Positions 43,738 to 53,639 are shown, counted from the stretch's first letter. The stretch: DNA of 64,000 nucleotides from Betaproteobacteria bacterium (GCA_016713125.1 JADJPT010000003.1:189159-253158); one strand, 5' to 3'. Made by a program: numbers and translations. The notes: generated by a model not told the origin, from the sequence alone.

Positions 43738-44906
43738 ATACCTCTTCCACACGGACCCGGCGCCGCGCGCTGGCCGCACTGGCAATACTGATCGCGGCGC
43801 TGGCCGTCTACGCCGGTGCGCAAGCCCTGCGCGGCCAGGGCCAGTCGGCCAAGGCGGCACCGGCCGCGGCCACGGCGACGGTCGTCGAGTTCCTCCCCGA
43901 GGACCTGTATACGGTGCGCCGGGACGCGCTCTCGCGCACCCTGCCGCTGACCGGCACGCTGGCGGCCCTGACCTCCGCCACGGTGAAGGCCAAGGTGGCC
44001 GGCGAACTGGTCGAGGTCGCGGTGCGCGAAGGCCAGGCCGTCAAGCGCGGCCAGCTGCTCGCGCGCATCGACCAGACCGAAGTCCAGGCGCGCGTGGCCG
44101 CACGCCAGGCCGACGCCGAGGCGGCACGCGCCCAGCTCGGCCTGGCCGAGAAGAACCGCAGCACGCAGAAGAGCCTGCTGGAGAAGAACTTCATCTCGCA
44201 GAACGCCTTCGACACCACGCAGAGCAACCAGGAGGTGGCGGCCGCCCGGCTGCGCGCCGCCGAGGCCGACCTGGTCGCGGCGCGCAAATCCTTGGGCGAC
44301 GCGGTGCTGCTCGCCCCGTTCGCCGGGGTGGTGTCCGAACGGCACGCGCAGCCCGGAGAACGCGTGCCGCTGGACGGCAAGGTGGTGTCGCTGGTGGACC
44401 TGACACGGCTGGAGCTCGAGGCGGCGGTGCCGGCCTCGACCATCGCGCGCGTCAAGGTCGGCCAGCCGGTGGCCTTCCGCGTCGACGGCTTCGGCGAACG
44501 CGAGTTCCTCGGCCGCATCGAGCGCATCAACCCGGCCACCACGGCCGGATCGCGCTCGATCAACCTGTACGCGGTGATCGAGAACAGCGACGGCCTGCTG
44601 CGCGGCGGACTGTTCGCGCAGGGCGAGCTGATCCTCGAACGCATCGAAAACGCGCTGCTCGCGCCGGCCTCGGCGGTGCGCGAGGAAACCGGCCGCCAGT
44701 ACGTCTATGCCATCGCCGACGGGGTGCTGCGCCGCAAGCTGGTGAAGACCGGACGCCCGGACGCCGGCGACCAGGTGCAGGTGCTGGAGGGCCTGGCCGA
44801 AGGCGAACGCATCGTGAAGTCCAACCTGGGCCTGCTGCGCGAAGGCGTGCCCGCGAAGGTGCGCGAACCCGCTGCGGCGGGCGCCGCCGACGCCAGGCAG
44901 CGCTGA
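43734..44906 (+). CDS. RND efflux periplasmic adaptor (membrane fusion) subunit
   Basis: The 390-residue adaptor has an N-terminal membrane anchor (ALAALAILIAALAVYAGA). A biotinyl-lipoyl-like domain is split around a helical hairpin: ATVKAKVAGELVEVAVREG on one side and LLAPFAGVVSERHAQPGERV on the other. Then comes a beta-barrel domain. It links the RND pump to an outer-membrane TolC channel. The start overlaps tetR and the RND gene follows nine bases later. tolC lies about 4 kb downstream on the same strand. Confidence 0.94.
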   Translation: MNTSSTRTRRRALAALAILIAALAVYAGAQALRGQGQSAKAAPAAATATVVEFLPEDLYTVRRDALSRTLPLTGTLAALTSATVKAKVAGELVEVAVREGQAVKRGQLLARIDQTEVQARVAARQADAEAARAQLGLAEKNRSTQKSLLEKNFISQNAFDTTQSNQEVAAARLRAAEADLVAARKSLGDAVLLAPFAGVVSERHAQPGERVPLDGKVVSLVDLTRLELEAAVPASTIARVKVGQPVAFRVDGFGEREFLGRIERINPATTAGSRSINLYAVIENSDGLLRGGLFAQGELILERIENALLAPASAVREETGRQYVYAIADGVLRRKLVKTGRPDAGDQVQVLEGLAEGERIVKSNLGLLREGVPAKVREPAAAGAADARQR

Positions 44907-44915
44907 GGATCCGCC

Positions 44916-47900
44916 ATGTGGTTCACCCGCATCAGCATCCACAATCCGGTGTTCGCGACCATGATGATGGCCGCCCTGCTGGTGCTGGGACTGTTCTCCT
45001 ACAACCGCCTGCCGGTCGAGCAGTTCCCCGACGTCAGCTTCCCGGTGGTGGTGGTGCAGACCGAGTACCCCGGCGCCTCGCCCGAGATCGTCGAGGAGGA
45101 ACTGACGCGCAAGATCGAGGAGGCGGTCAACACGGTCAGCGGCATCAAGACCCTGTCCTCGCGCTCCTACGAGGGCGTCTCGGTGGTCATCATCGAGTTC
45201 GACCTGAGCGTCGAGCCCAAGTCGGCGGCGCAGGACGTGCGCGAGAAGATCGCGGTGCTGCGTCCCACCTTCCGCGACGAGATCAAGGAGCCCAAGGTCT
45301 CGCGCTTCAATCCGGACGATTTCCCCATCATCTCGGTCGCCGTCAGCGCCCCCGCGCGCTCGCTGCGCGAGCTGACCACGCTGGCCGACCAGGTGGTGAA
45401 GAAGCGCCTGGAAAACGTCGGCGGCGTCGGCCAGGCCACCCTGGTCGGCGGGGTCAAGCGCGAGGTCAAGGTCTACCTCAAGCTCGAGGAGATGGAGGCG
45501 CAGAAGATCGGCGCCGACCAGGTGATCAAGGCGCTGTCCAGCGAGAACCAGGACCTGCCGGCCGGCGCCATCGTCGCCGGCAGCCAGGAGCGGGTGGTGC
45601 AGATCAAGGCGCGGCTGGCCGATCCGCGCGACTTCCGCAACCTGATCGTGGCGCGGCGCGGCGCGGACGGCAAGAAGGCGGCCGTGACGCTGGGCCAGAT
45701 CGCCGAGATCGAGGACGGCCAGCAGGAGGAGGAGAACATCGCGCTGGTCAACGGCGAGCGCGCCATCTCCATCGACATCATCAAGGCGCAGGGCGAGAAC
45801 ACCATCGCGGTGGTCGACGGCGTGCGCCGCGTGGTCGGCGAACTGAAGACCCTGCTGCCGGCCGACGTGAAGGTCGACGTGGTGCGCGACGCCTCGGTCG
45901 GCATACGCAATTCGGTGGCCGACGTGAAGAAGACGCTGCTCGAGGGCGCGCTGCTGACCATCGCCATCGTGTTCCTGTTCCTCGCCTCCTGGCGCAGCAC
46001 GGTGATCACCGGGCTGACGCTGCCGATCGCGCTGATCGGCACCTTCCTGTTCATCTACGCGGCCGGCTTCACGCTCAACGTGCTCACGTTGATGGCGCTG
46101 TCGCTGTCGGTCGGGCTGCTGATCGACGACGCCATCGTGGTGCGCGAGAACATCGTCCGCCACGTGGCGCTGGGCAGCGACCACCGCACCGCCGCGCTCG
46201 AGGGCACGCAGGAGATCGGCCTGGCGGTGCTGGCCACCACGCTCACCATTGTTGCGGTGTTTTTGCCGGTGGGCTTCATGGGCGGCATCATCGGCCGCTT
46301 CTTCCACCAGTTCGGCCTGACCGTGGTGGCCGCGGTGATGATCTCGATGTTCGTCAGCTTCACGCTGGACCCCATGCTGTCCTCCATCTGGCACGACCCG
46401 CAGGCCGAAGGCCAGTTCGGCAAGGGGCCGCTGGGCCGCACGCTGGCCTGGTTCCACGCCCTGATGGAGCGCTTCTCCGCCGGCTACGAGCGCCTGCTGG
46501 CCTGGAGCCTGGATCACCGCAAGTCGGTGCTGGTCCTGGCGCTGGTTTCGTTCCTGACCAGCTTCCCGCTGATGAAGTACGTGGGCTCGGAGTTCGTGCC
46601 CGAACCCGATCTGTCGGAACTGCAGGTGCAGTTCACCACCCCGGTGGGTTCCTCGCTGGAACTCTCCGCGCTCAAGGCGCGCCAGACCGAGGACGCGCTG
46701 CGCGAGTTCCCGGAGGTGAAGTACTCGTACACCACCATCAACACCGGCTTCGTGCAGGGCAAGAACAACGTCAACATCTTCGTCCAGCTGGTGCCGCGCA
46801 AAGAGCGCAAGCGCTCCCAGCAGGACCTGACCCAGCCGATGCGCGAGCGCCTGTCGCGCATCGCCGGCATCGAACTCACGCAGATCGGCGCCTACAAGTC
46901 GGTGTCCAGCGGCAAGCCGCTGCAGGTCTCCATCCTCGGCCAGGACCGCGCCATTCTGGAGAGCATCTCGCAGCAGGTGATGGCGGCGATGCGCGAGGTG
47001 CCGGGCACGGTGGACGTGGAGTCCTCGAACAAGGCGGCCAAGCCGCAGCTGTCGGTGGAGATCCGCCGCGAGCTGGCGAGCGACCTGGGCATCGGCGTGG
47101 CGCAGATTTCCTCCACGCTGCGGCCGCTGCTGGCCGGACAGGCGGTGGGCAACTGGCGCGCACCGGACGACCAGTACTACGACGTGCAGGTGCGCCTGGC
47201 GCGCGCCGACCGCGCGCGGCCCGAGGACCTGGAGCGCGTGCCACTGGCCTCCAGCCAGATCGACGCCAACGGCGCGCCGCGCATGGTCAACCTGCGCGAG
47301 ATCGCCGCGATCACCAGCGGCAGCGGCGCGCAGCAGATCAACCGCAAGGAGCAGCTGCGCGAGGTGCTGGTCACCGCCAACGTCTACCAGCGCGCCGCCG
47401 GGGACGCGGCGCGCGAGGTGCGCACCCGACTGGACGGCATCGCGCTGCCGCCCGGCTACCGCTTCACCATGGGCGGCTCGAGCAAGGACATCCAGGAATC
47501 CCTGAGCTTCGCCGGGCAGGCGCTGCTGCTGGCCATCGTCTTCATCTACCTGATCCTTGCCTCTCAGTTCGCCAGCTTCCTGCAGCCGGTGGCGATCATG
47601 ATGTCGCTGCCCCTGTCGCTGATCGGCGTGGTGCTGGCCCTCCTGGTGGCGCGCTCGACGCTGAACCTGTTCTCCATCATCGGCTTCATCATGCTGATGG
47701 GTCTGGTGACCAAGAACGCCATCCTGCTGGTCGATTTCGTCAACCAGGAACGCCGCGCCGGCAAGCCGCGACGCGAAGCCCTGCTGGCCGCCGGCCGCAT
47801 CCGCCTGCGCCCGATCCTGATGACCACCCTGGCGATGATCTTTGGCATGATCCCGCTGGCGCTGGGCCTGGGCGAGGGCGGCGAGCAGCGCTCGCCCATG

Positions 47901-48041
47901 GGGCAGGCGGTGATCGGCGGGGTGATCACCTCCGGCCTGCTGACCCTGGTGGTGGTGCCCGTCATCTACACCTACCTGGACGAGTTCACCGAATGGGTGC
48001 GCAGACGCCTCTCGGCGCGCCGCCCCCCTTTGGTAAACTAG
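44916..48041 (+). CDS. RND family multidrug efflux pump, AcrB-like inner-membrane subunit
   Basis: The 1041-residue transporter has a first helix followed by a periplasmic domain (RLPVEQFPDVSFPVVVVQTEYPGASPEIVEEE), a block of membrane segments near 335-540, a second periplasmic domain and a final block near 860-1030. The start WFTRISIHNPVFATMMM and the membrane motifs GLLIDDAIVVREN and GLVTKNAILLVDF are typical of the HAE-type group. It should export hydrophobic compounds using the proton gradient. An antisense frame of 1551 codons on the other strand is a shadow. Confidence 0.95.
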   Translation: MWFTRISIHNPVFATMMMAALLVLGLFSYNRLPVEQFPDVSFPVVVVQTEYPGASPEIVEEELTRKIEEAVNTVSGIKTLSSRSYEGVSVVIIEFDLSVEPKSAAQDVREKIAVLRPTFRDEIKEPKVSRFNPDDFPIISVAVSAPARSLRELTTLADQVVKKRLENVGGVGQATLVGGVKREVKVYLKLEEMEAQKIGADQVIKALSSENQDLPAGAIVAGSQERVVQIKARLADPRDFRNLIVARRGADGKKAAVTLGQIAEIEDGQQEEENIALVNGERAISIDIIKAQGENTIAVVDGVRRVVGELKTLLPADVKVDVVRDASVGIRNSVADVKKTLLEGALLTIAIVFLFLASWRSTVITGLTLPIALIGTFLFIYAAGFTLNVLTLMALSLSVGLLIDDAIVVRENIVRHVALGSDHRTAALEGTQEIGLAVLATTLTIVAVFLPVGFMGGIIGRFFHQFGLTVVAAVMISMFVSFTLDPMLSSIWHDPQAEGQFGKGPLGRTLAWFHALMERFSAGYERLLAWSLDHRKSVLVLALVSFLTSFPLMKYVGSEFVPEPDLSELQVQFTTPVGSSLELSALKARQTEDALREFPEVKYSYTTINTGFVQGKNNVNIFVQLVPRKERKRSQQDLTQPMRERLSRIAGIELTQIGAYKSVSSGKPLQVSILGQDRAILESISQQVMAAMREVPGTVDVESSNKAAKPQLSVEIRRELASDLGIGVAQISSTLRPLLAGQAVGNWRAPDDQYYDVQVRLARADRARPEDLERVPLASSQIDANGAPRMVNLREIAAITSGSGAQQINRKEQLREVLVTANVYQRAAGDAAREVRTRLDGIALPPGYRFTMGGSSKDIQESLSFAGQALLLAIVFIYLILASQFASFLQPVAIMMSLPLSLIGVVLALLVARSTLNLFSIIGFIMLMGLVTKNAILLVDFVNQERRAGKPRREALLAAGRIRLRPILMTTLAMIFGMIPLALGLGEGGEQRSPMGQAVIGGVITSGLLTLVVVPVIYTYLDEFTEWVRRRLSARRPPLVN

Positions 48042-48072
48042 AAGATTGCCCGTATCCCTCTCCGATCCCGCC

Positions 48073-48747
48073 ATGGCTTCCATCAATTTCGAGCAGGCCC
48101 GCTTCAACATGGTCGAGCAGCAGATCCGCACCTGGGATGTCCTCGACCAGGCGGTGCTGGACCTCCTGTACGCCGTGCCGCGCGAGGACTTCGTCCCGCC
48201 GGCCTGCCGCACGCTCGCGTTCATGGACATGGAAATCCCGCTGGAGCCCGGCGTGGAGAACGGCGAGCGCATGATGGCGCCGCGCGTCGAGGCGCGCATC
48301 CTGCAGGAACTGGCGGTGAAGAAGTCCGACCAGGTCCTCGAAGTGGGCACCGGCAGCGGCTACCTGACCGCGCTGCTTGCGCACCGCGCCGCGCGCGTGT
48401 GCTCGGTGGAGATCAAGCCGGCGCTGGCGGCCTTCGGACGTGCCAACCTCGAGCGCCAGCCCGTCGACAACGTCAGCCTGGAGATCGGCGACGGCGCCCG
48501 CGGCTGGTCCGCCGCCCCGCCCTACGACGTGATCGTGCTCACCGGCTCGACGCCGGTGCTGCCGCAGGCCCTGCTCGATCAGCTCGCCCCGGGCGGCCGC
48601 CTGTTCGCCGTGGTCGGCGATGCGCCGGTGATGGTCGCCCGGCTGGTGACCTGCACCGCGCCCGGCAGCTTTTCGAGCGTCGAGCTGTTCGACACCGTGC
48701 TCGCGCCGCTGCAGAACGCCGAGCAACCGGCGCGCTTCCGTTTCTGA
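48073..48747 (+). CDS. pcm: Protein-L-isoaspartate O-methyltransferase
   Basis: The 224-residue methyltransferase has the SAM motif LEVGTGSGYLTALLAHRA and the PCMT pattern NMVEQQIRTWDVLD at the start. It methylates abnormal isoaspartate residues so they can be repaired. In Burkholderiales a gene of this type precedes tolC with a rhodanese between, as here; some members may act on other substrates. The ATG at 48073 is the best start. The rhodanese gene follows after one base. Confidence 0.9.
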   Translation: MASINFEQARFNMVEQQIRTWDVLDQAVLDLLYAVPREDFVPPACRTLAFMDMEIPLEPGVENGERMMAPRVEARILQELAVKKSDQVLEVGTGSGYLTALLAHRAARVCSVEIKPALAAFGRANLERQPVDNVSLEIGDGARGWSAAPPYDVIVLTGSTPVLPQALLDQLAPGGRLFAVVGDAPVMVARLVTCTAPGSFSSVELFDTVLAPLQNAEQPARFRF

Positions 48748-48748
48748 C

Positions 48749-49072
48749 ATGCAGCAGATCCAGCCCGCCCAACTGCAGGCCTGGCTCGCCGACGCAGGTC
48801 GCCAGCCGCCCCTGCTCCTCGACGTGCGCGAGAACTGGGAGTTCCAGACCGCGCACATCGAATCCTCTACGCTGATTCCCATGGGGCAGATCGCCGCCCG
48901 CGCGGGCGAACTGAATCCCGAAGCCGAGGTGGTGGTGATCTGCCACCACGGCGGCCGCAGCATGCAGGTCGCGGGATTCCTGGAACGCCAGGGCTTTTCG
49001 AAAGTCTACAATCTGACCGGCGGCGTCAATGCATGGGCCCGCACGGTCGATCCCTCGATGCCGACGTACTGA
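48749..49072 (+). CDS. Single-domain rhodanese
   Basis: The 107-residue domain has LLLDVRENWEFQTAHI and the active-site cysteine C65 in VVICHHGGRSMQVAGFL. It belongs to the small GlpE/PspE-like sulfurtransferases. It is wedged between pcm and tolC with gaps of 1 and 11 bases, an order repeated in related genomes, so they are probably co-transcribed. The target of sulfur transfer is unknown. Confidence 0.92.
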   Translation: MQQIQPAQLQAWLADAGRQPPLLLDVRENWEFQTAHIESSTLIPMGQIAARAGELNPEAEVVVICHHGGRSMQVAGFLERQGFSKVYNLTGGVNAWARTVDPSMPTY

Positions 49073-49083
49073 TCGGAAACGAC

Positions 49084-50424
49084 ATGAACCGACGCCTGCT
49101 GCTCGCCTCCGCCTGTTGCACCCTGCTTGCCGCCTTGCCGGCATCCGCCCTCGCCCAGGACCTGCTGCAGGTCTACCGCGACGCGCGCGCCTACGACGCG
49201 CAGTTCGCCGCCGCCCGCTACGCGCTGCAGGCCGGCCTCGAGAAACTGCCCCAGGGCCGCGCACTGGTGCTGCCCACCGTCGGCCTGTCGGCCAGCACCA
49301 CGCGCAACAACATCGACATCGAGCCGCGCGGCGGCAACCCGACGCCGGCGGCCACGCGCAACACCGAAGTCAACGCCTACACCTTCTCGCTCACGCAGCC
49401 CATCTACCGCAAGCAGAATTTCCTGCAGTACGACCAGGCCGAGTTCCAGGTCAAACAGGCCGAGGCCAGCTTCGCGCAGTCGACCCAGGACCTGATCCTG
49501 CGCGCTTCGCAGGCCTACTTCGACGTGCTTTCGGCACAGGACACGCTCGCCCTGGTGCGCGCGCAGAAGGCCGCCATTTCCGAGCAGCTTGCACAGGCCA
49601 AGCGCAATTTCGAGGTCGGCACCGCCACCATCACCGACACGCACGAGGCGCAGGCGCGCTTCGACCTCAGCGCCTCGCAGGAGATCGCCGCGCAGAACGA
49701 CCTCGAGGTGAAGCGCCGCAATCTCGCGCAGATCACCGGCAGGAACTACGAGACCCTCAAGCCGCTGCGCGCCGACGTCAAGCTGTCCGCGCCCACCCCG
49801 GCGACGATGGAATCCTGGGTCGAACTGGCCCAGAAGCAGAGCTACGCGGTGATGCTGCAGGAGGCGACCGCCGAGATCGCCAACCTGGAGGCCAAGCGCC
49901 AGCAGGCCGGCCACTACCCGACCCTGGACCTGGTCGCCAACTACGGCTACACCGGACAGACCGGCAGCGCGCTGACGGCCTTCGGCAACAACATCACGCA
50001 AACCTCGCTCGGCCTGCAACTGGCCGTGCCGCTGTACCAGGGCGGCGCCATCAGTTCGCGCGCCCGCGAGGCCGCCGCCAACTACGAGAAGTCCAAGCAG
50101 GACCTGGAGAACGCGCGCCGTTCCAGCGCCCTGTCCTCGCAGCAATCCTTCCTCGGCGTGATGAACGGCATCGCCCAGGTCCGCGCGCTGGAGGCGGCGC
50201 TGGTTTCCAGCCAGAGCGCCCTCGACTCGAACAAGCTCGGCTATGAAGTCGGCGTGCGCATCAACATCGACGTGCTGAACGCGCAGCAGCAGCTGTTCTC
50301 CACCCGCCGCGACCTCGCGGTGGCGCGCTACAACACGATCACCAACTTCCTCAGGCTCAAGGCCGCCGTCGGCGGGCTGGGGGAGGCGGATCTCGAGGAA
50401 TACAACAAGGCGTTGGCGCCTTAA
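49084..50424 (+). CDS. tolC: TolC family outer-membrane efflux channel
   Basis: The 446-residue protein has a signal peptide (MNRRLLLASACCTLLAALP, cleavage at ALAQ) and two OEP repeats. The first includes LLQVYRDARAYDAQ and TFSLTQPIYRKQNF; the second includes LGLQLAVPLYQGGAI and NKLGYEVGVRINIDVLNAQQ. Three such chains form the outer-membrane channel used by RND pumps and type I secretion. The frame is intact. Its stop codon lies at the centre of a perfect 44-base palindrome. Confidence 0.95.
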   Translation: MNRRLLLASACCTLLAALPASALAQDLLQVYRDARAYDAQFAAARYALQAGLEKLPQGRALVLPTVGLSASTTRNNIDIEPRGGNPTPAATRNTEVNAYTFSLTQPIYRKQNFLQYDQAEFQVKQAEASFAQSTQDLILRASQAYFDVLSAQDTLALVRAQKAAISEQLAQAKRNFEVGTATITDTHEAQARFDLSASQEIAAQNDLEVKRRNLAQITGRNYETLKPLRADVKLSAPTPATMESWVELAQKQSYAVMLQEATAEIANLEAKRQQAGHYPTLDLVANYGYTGQTGSALTAFGNNITQTSLGLQLAVPLYQGGAISSRAREAAANYEKSKQDLENARRSSALSSQQSFLGVMNGIAQVRALEAALVSSQSALDSNKLGYEVGVRINIDVLNAQQQLFSTRRDLAVARYNTITNFLRLKAAVGGLGEADLEEYNKALAP

Positions 50425-50444
50425 GGCGCCAACGCCTTGTTGTA
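50401..50444. repeat. Perfect 44-base palindrome across the tolC stop
   Basis: The last 22 bases of the tolC region are repeated exactly in inverted order with no spacer, beginning TACAACAAGGCGTTGGCG. The centre is TTAA, and the TAA stop occupies 50422-50424. As RNA it would form a stem of about 20 pairs with a four-base loop, likely acting as a transcript end or mRNA stabiliser. A loop-free dyad of this length is unusual and could also be an assembly fold-back. Confidence 0.75.
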
Positions 50445-50457
50445 GCAAATCACGCGC

Positions 50458-50490
50458 GGGGGAACCCTACGGTTCCCCCGCACCCCCCAG
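50458..50490 (-). repeat. Dispersed palindromic repeat, copy E
   Basis: On the minus strand it reads CTGGGGGGTGCGGGGG, then GGGGAACC-GTAG-GGTTCCCC. The hairpin is the same as in copy D at 17831-17872, and the leader differs by one base (TGC for TAC). It lies between the convergent ends of tolC and waaA. Confidence 0.7.
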
Positions 50491-50535
50491 TGACACACCA
50501 AAGCCAATCAACCCAGAATCTGAACCTGCGCCTTG

Positions 50536-51801
50536 CTAGAGTTTCAGCAGGGGTTTGATGGCTTCCAGGTGGCGCAGGGTGGCGCCGCGGTGGGTGGCGC
50601 AGAGTTCCAGGCCGGCGCGGGACATGGCGGCGCGGCGATCGGGTTCCAGCAGCAGGCGCGAGGCCACGTCGGCGGCGCCGTTGGCGTCCTCCACCTGTAT
50701 CGCGGCGCCCGCCGCGACCGCGGCCTGTGTGGCCTGGCCGAAATTGAAGGTGTGCGGACCGATCACCACCGGCACGCCCTGGGCGCAGGCCTCGATCAGG
50801 TTCTGCCCGCCCAGCGGCAGCAGGCTGCCGCCGATCACCACCACATCGGCCACCGCGTAATGGAAGGCCATCTCGCCCATGGTGTCGCCGAGCAGCACGC
50901 GCACGCGCTGCGGGGATTCCTTGAGGCTGCGGCGCGCCACGCTCATGCCGGCGGCGGCGATCAGCCCGGCCACCTCGTCGAAGCGCTGCGGATGCCGCGG
51001 CACCACCACCAGCAGCGCCTCGGGCGGCAGACGCGGGGCCAGCGCCTCGAGCAGCAGGCGCTCCTCGCCTTCGCGCGTGCTGGCCAGCAGCAGCACCGGC
51101 CGGCCGCCGAGCTGCGCCTTGAACGCCGCACCGGCCGCCGCCAGGGCCGGGTCGGGCTGCACGTCGAACTTCAGGTTGCCCGCCACGTTCACGCGATGCG
51201 CGCCCAGCGAGGCGATGCGCGTGGCATCGACCTCGCTTTGCGCACACACGCTGGCCAGGCGCTCGAACGCCGGCCGCGTCAGGGCGGCCAGCCGCGCATA
51301 GCCGCGCGCGGAGCGCGCCGACATGCGTGCGCTGGCGAGCAGCACCGGAATGTTGCGCGCACGGCAGGCGGCGAGCAGGTTGATCCACACCTCGGTCTCG
51401 ATCAGCACGCCCAGGCGCGGACGGAAGGTCTCGAGGAAGCCGCTCACCGCGAACGGGTAGTCGTAGGGCAGCCAGGCCTTGCGCACGCTGTCGCCGTACA
51501 CCTGGTCCAGGGCGTCGCGTCCCGCGGCGGTCATGCAGGTGAGCAGGAACTCGCACTGCGGATACAGCGCCTGCAGGGCGCGCACCAGCGGGATGCTGGC
51601 GCGCACCTCGCCCACCGAGACCGCGTGCACCCAGATCAGCGGCCTGCCGGCCGCCGCGCCGCGCGCCGCCGCATGCCTGCCGAAGCGCTCGGCGACGGCG
51701 CGGCGATAACCGGGCTCGCGCCGCCCGCGCAGCCACAGGCGCACGCAGATCAGCGGCAGGGCCAGCCACAGCGCCAGCGTGTACAGCCCGCGCGCGATCA
51801 C
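50536..51801 (-). CDS. waaA: 3-deoxy-D-manno-octulosonic acid (Kdo) transferase
   Basis: The 421-residue GT30 enzyme adds Kdo to lipid A at the inner membrane. It has an N-terminal anchor (LYTLALWLALPLICV), then IWVHAVSVGEVRAS, the acceptor region LIETEVWINLL and the CMP-Kdo region GGSLLPLGGQNLIEAC. The start is a GTG at 51801 overlapping the waaC stop in a GTGA, so the two are coupled. The frame is intact. Confidence 0.95.
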   Translation of the reverse strand: MIARGLYTLALWLALPLICVRLWLRGRREPGYRRAVAERFGRHAAARGAAAGRPLIWVHAVSVGEVRASIPLVRALQALYPQCEFLLTCMTAAGRDALDQVYGDSVRKAWLPYDYPFAVSGFLETFRPRLGVLIETEVWINLLAACRARNIPVLLASARMSARSARGYARLAALTRPAFERLASVCAQSEVDATRIASLGAHRVNVAGNLKFDVQPDPALAAAGAAFKAQLGGRPVLLLASTREGEERLLLEALAPRLPPEALLVVVPRHPQRFDEVAGLIAAAGMSVARRSLKESPQRVRVLLGDTMGEMAFHYAVADVVVIGGSLLPLGGQNLIEACAQGVPVVIGPHTFNFGQATQAAVAAGAAIQVEDANGAADVASRLLLEPDRRAAMSRAGLELCATHRGATLRHLEAIKPLLKL

Positions 51802-52745
51802 AGGAATGCCTCCAGCGCGCCCAGCACCGCGTCGACCGCGGGCACCCCGGCGGCGTCGCCGACGTTGGCCAGCGGCGTGGTGCCGTACAGCCCGGTCAGC
51901 GCCGGCGCAGTGCTGCAATAGATGCCCACGGCCGGCACGCCCAGCGCCACGGCCAGATGCGCCAGGCCGGTGTCGACGCCGGCCACTGCGCGCGCCCGCT
52001 TGAGCAGCGCGGCCAGTTCCCCCAGCCGCATGCGACGCGGCACGAAGGCGCCGCCGGCGTCCTGCGCGATGCGCTCGCAGCGCGCGCGCTCCTCTTCGCT
52101 GCCCCACGGCAGCACCGGCTGCAGGCCGCGGGCGCTCAGCGCGCGCGCCAGCGCCGCCCAGTGCAACTCGGGCCACAGCTTGTCGGCGCGGCTGCTCATG
52201 CTGAGCAGCACGCAGTAGGGCTTGTGCATGGGAAACGGCAACGCGTCGGCCGCGCGCAGGCCGTAATCGCAATCGCCCTGCAGGTCCGCGCCGAGCGCGG
52301 CCGCGCTCAGACGCCGGTTGCGCTCCACGGCGTGCAGTTCGCGCGGCACCGAGTGGCGGACGTCGTAGAAGCGGCTGGCCCAGGGTTCACGCGCGCTGTC
52401 CGCGGCGTAACCGTGGCGCGGACCGCGCGCCCAGCGCGAGATCAGCGCGCTCTTGAACAGGCCCTGGGTGTCGATCACGCAGTCGTACGCCTGCTCGGCG
52501 AGCGCACGCCGGAACGCGGCGATCTCGCCCCACACCGCGGGCGAGAGCATGCGCGAGCGCCAGCGGCGCACCGCCACCGGCAACACGCGCCGCACGCCCG
52601 GATGCAGGGCGGCGATCTCGGCGAACGGCTCCTCGACCACCCAGTCGACGAAGGCTGTCGGGTCGCGCCGCAACACATCGGTGACTGCGGGGCAGTGGTG
52701 GATCACGTCGCCGAGCGAGGACGTCTTGACGAACAGGATGCGCAT
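51798..52745 (-). CDS. waaC: ADP-heptose:LPS heptosyltransferase I
   Basis: The 315-residue GT9 enzyme adds the first heptose to Kdo of the LPS core. It starts MRILFVKTSSLGDVIH, a WaaC signature with SLGD, and the donor-binding region near the C-terminus reads AVAGVDTGLAHLAVALGVP. Neighbour waaA makes the acceptor, supporting WaaC rather than another GT9. The gene is divergent from the GT2 gene, leaving 67 bases for both promoters. Confidence 0.93.
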   Translation of the reverse strand: MRILFVKTSSLGDVIHHCPAVTDVLRRDPTAFVDWVVEEPFAEIAALHPGVRRVLPVAVRRWRSRMLSPAVWGEIAAFRRALAEQAYDCVIDTQGLFKSALISRWARGPRHGYAADSAREPWASRFYDVRHSVPRELHAVERNRRLSAAALGADLQGDCDYGLRAADALPFPMHKPYCVLLSMSSRADKLWPELHWAALARALSARGLQPVLPWGSEEERARCERIAQDAGGAFVPRRMRLGELAALLKRARAVAGVDTGLAHLAVALGVPAVGIYCSTAPALTGLYGTTPLANVGDAAGVPAVDAVLGALEAFL

Positions 52746-52812
52746 GGCGCCCGGCGGAAAGTATCGCGGTAATGCGCGTCCCGATGAGTCGTTGCGGGAC
52801 GCGTGGGATAAA

Positions 52813-53639
52813 ATGCTGCAAGCAAGTTACACCGATTATACGGGAAACCCCTTGACCGCCTCCCGGCCAGACTCGCGGCCCGCCCCCTTTTCCGCCGTCC
52901 TGATCGCGCACAACGCCGCGACGCAGCTCGACGCGTGCCTGGCCAGCCTGGCGTTCGCCGACGAGATCGTCGTGGTGGACTCCGGCAGCGATGACGGCAC
53001 GCGCGAGATCGTGCGCAGACACGGCGCGCGCCTGGTCGACCAGGACTGGCTGGGCTTCGGCCCGCAGAAGCAGTTCGCGGTCGAACAGGCGAAACACGAC
53101 TGGGTGCTGTGCATCGACGCCGACGAGCGCGTGTCCGCGCCGCTGGCCGCGAGCATCGCGCAGGCGCTCGCGGCGCCCGCGGCGCCGGTCTATCGCATGG
53201 CGCGCTGCAACCGCTTCCTGGGCCGCTGGCTGCGGCACGGCGAGGGCTATCCGGACTGGAGCCCGCGCCTGTTCGACCGCCGCGCGGCGCGCTGGAGCGA
53301 CGACCCGGTGCACGAGAAGGTGCTGTACGCGGTCACGCCGGGCACGCTGGAGGGCGACCTGCTGCACGAGTCCGGCGAGGACATCGCACGCTATCTGGAG
53401 AAGCAGAACCGCTACACCACGCTGGCCGCCCAGCAGCTGTACGCACGCGGGCGCAGCGCGAATCCGGTGCAGATGCTGCTCAGCCCGCTGGTGCGCTTCG
53501 TGAAGTTCTACGTGTTCCGCCTGGGCTTCCTCGACGGCCTGCCCGGCCTGGTGCACACCTGCATCGGCTGCATGAACAGCTTCACCAAGTACGCCAAGCT
53601 GATCGAACTGCACCGCCCGCGCAGCGCGCCCCGGCATGA
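52813..53639 (+). CDS. Glycosyltransferase family 2, WaaE/KdtX-like, frameshift at the end
   Basis: This GT-A enzyme of about 275 residues has FSAVLIAHNAATQLD, EIVVVDSGSDDGT, and the metal-binding CIDADERVS, which is the WaaE-like pattern of enzymes that add glucose to the heptose of the LPS core. The frame runs on past a sensible end. One added C in the CCCC run near 53629-53632 gives a TGA at 53637 that overlaps the epimerase ATG, like the other junctions here. The start is uncertain: ATG 52813, or TTG 52853 after a GGGAAA. Confidence 0.82.

Noticed and set aside
43695..48350. A 1551-codon open frame antisense to the RND efflux genes
   Set aside because: It mirrors strongly coding plus-strand genes in very GC-rich DNA, and its translation is rich in His, Gln, Arg and Gly without recognisable domains. 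It is a codon-bias shadow.
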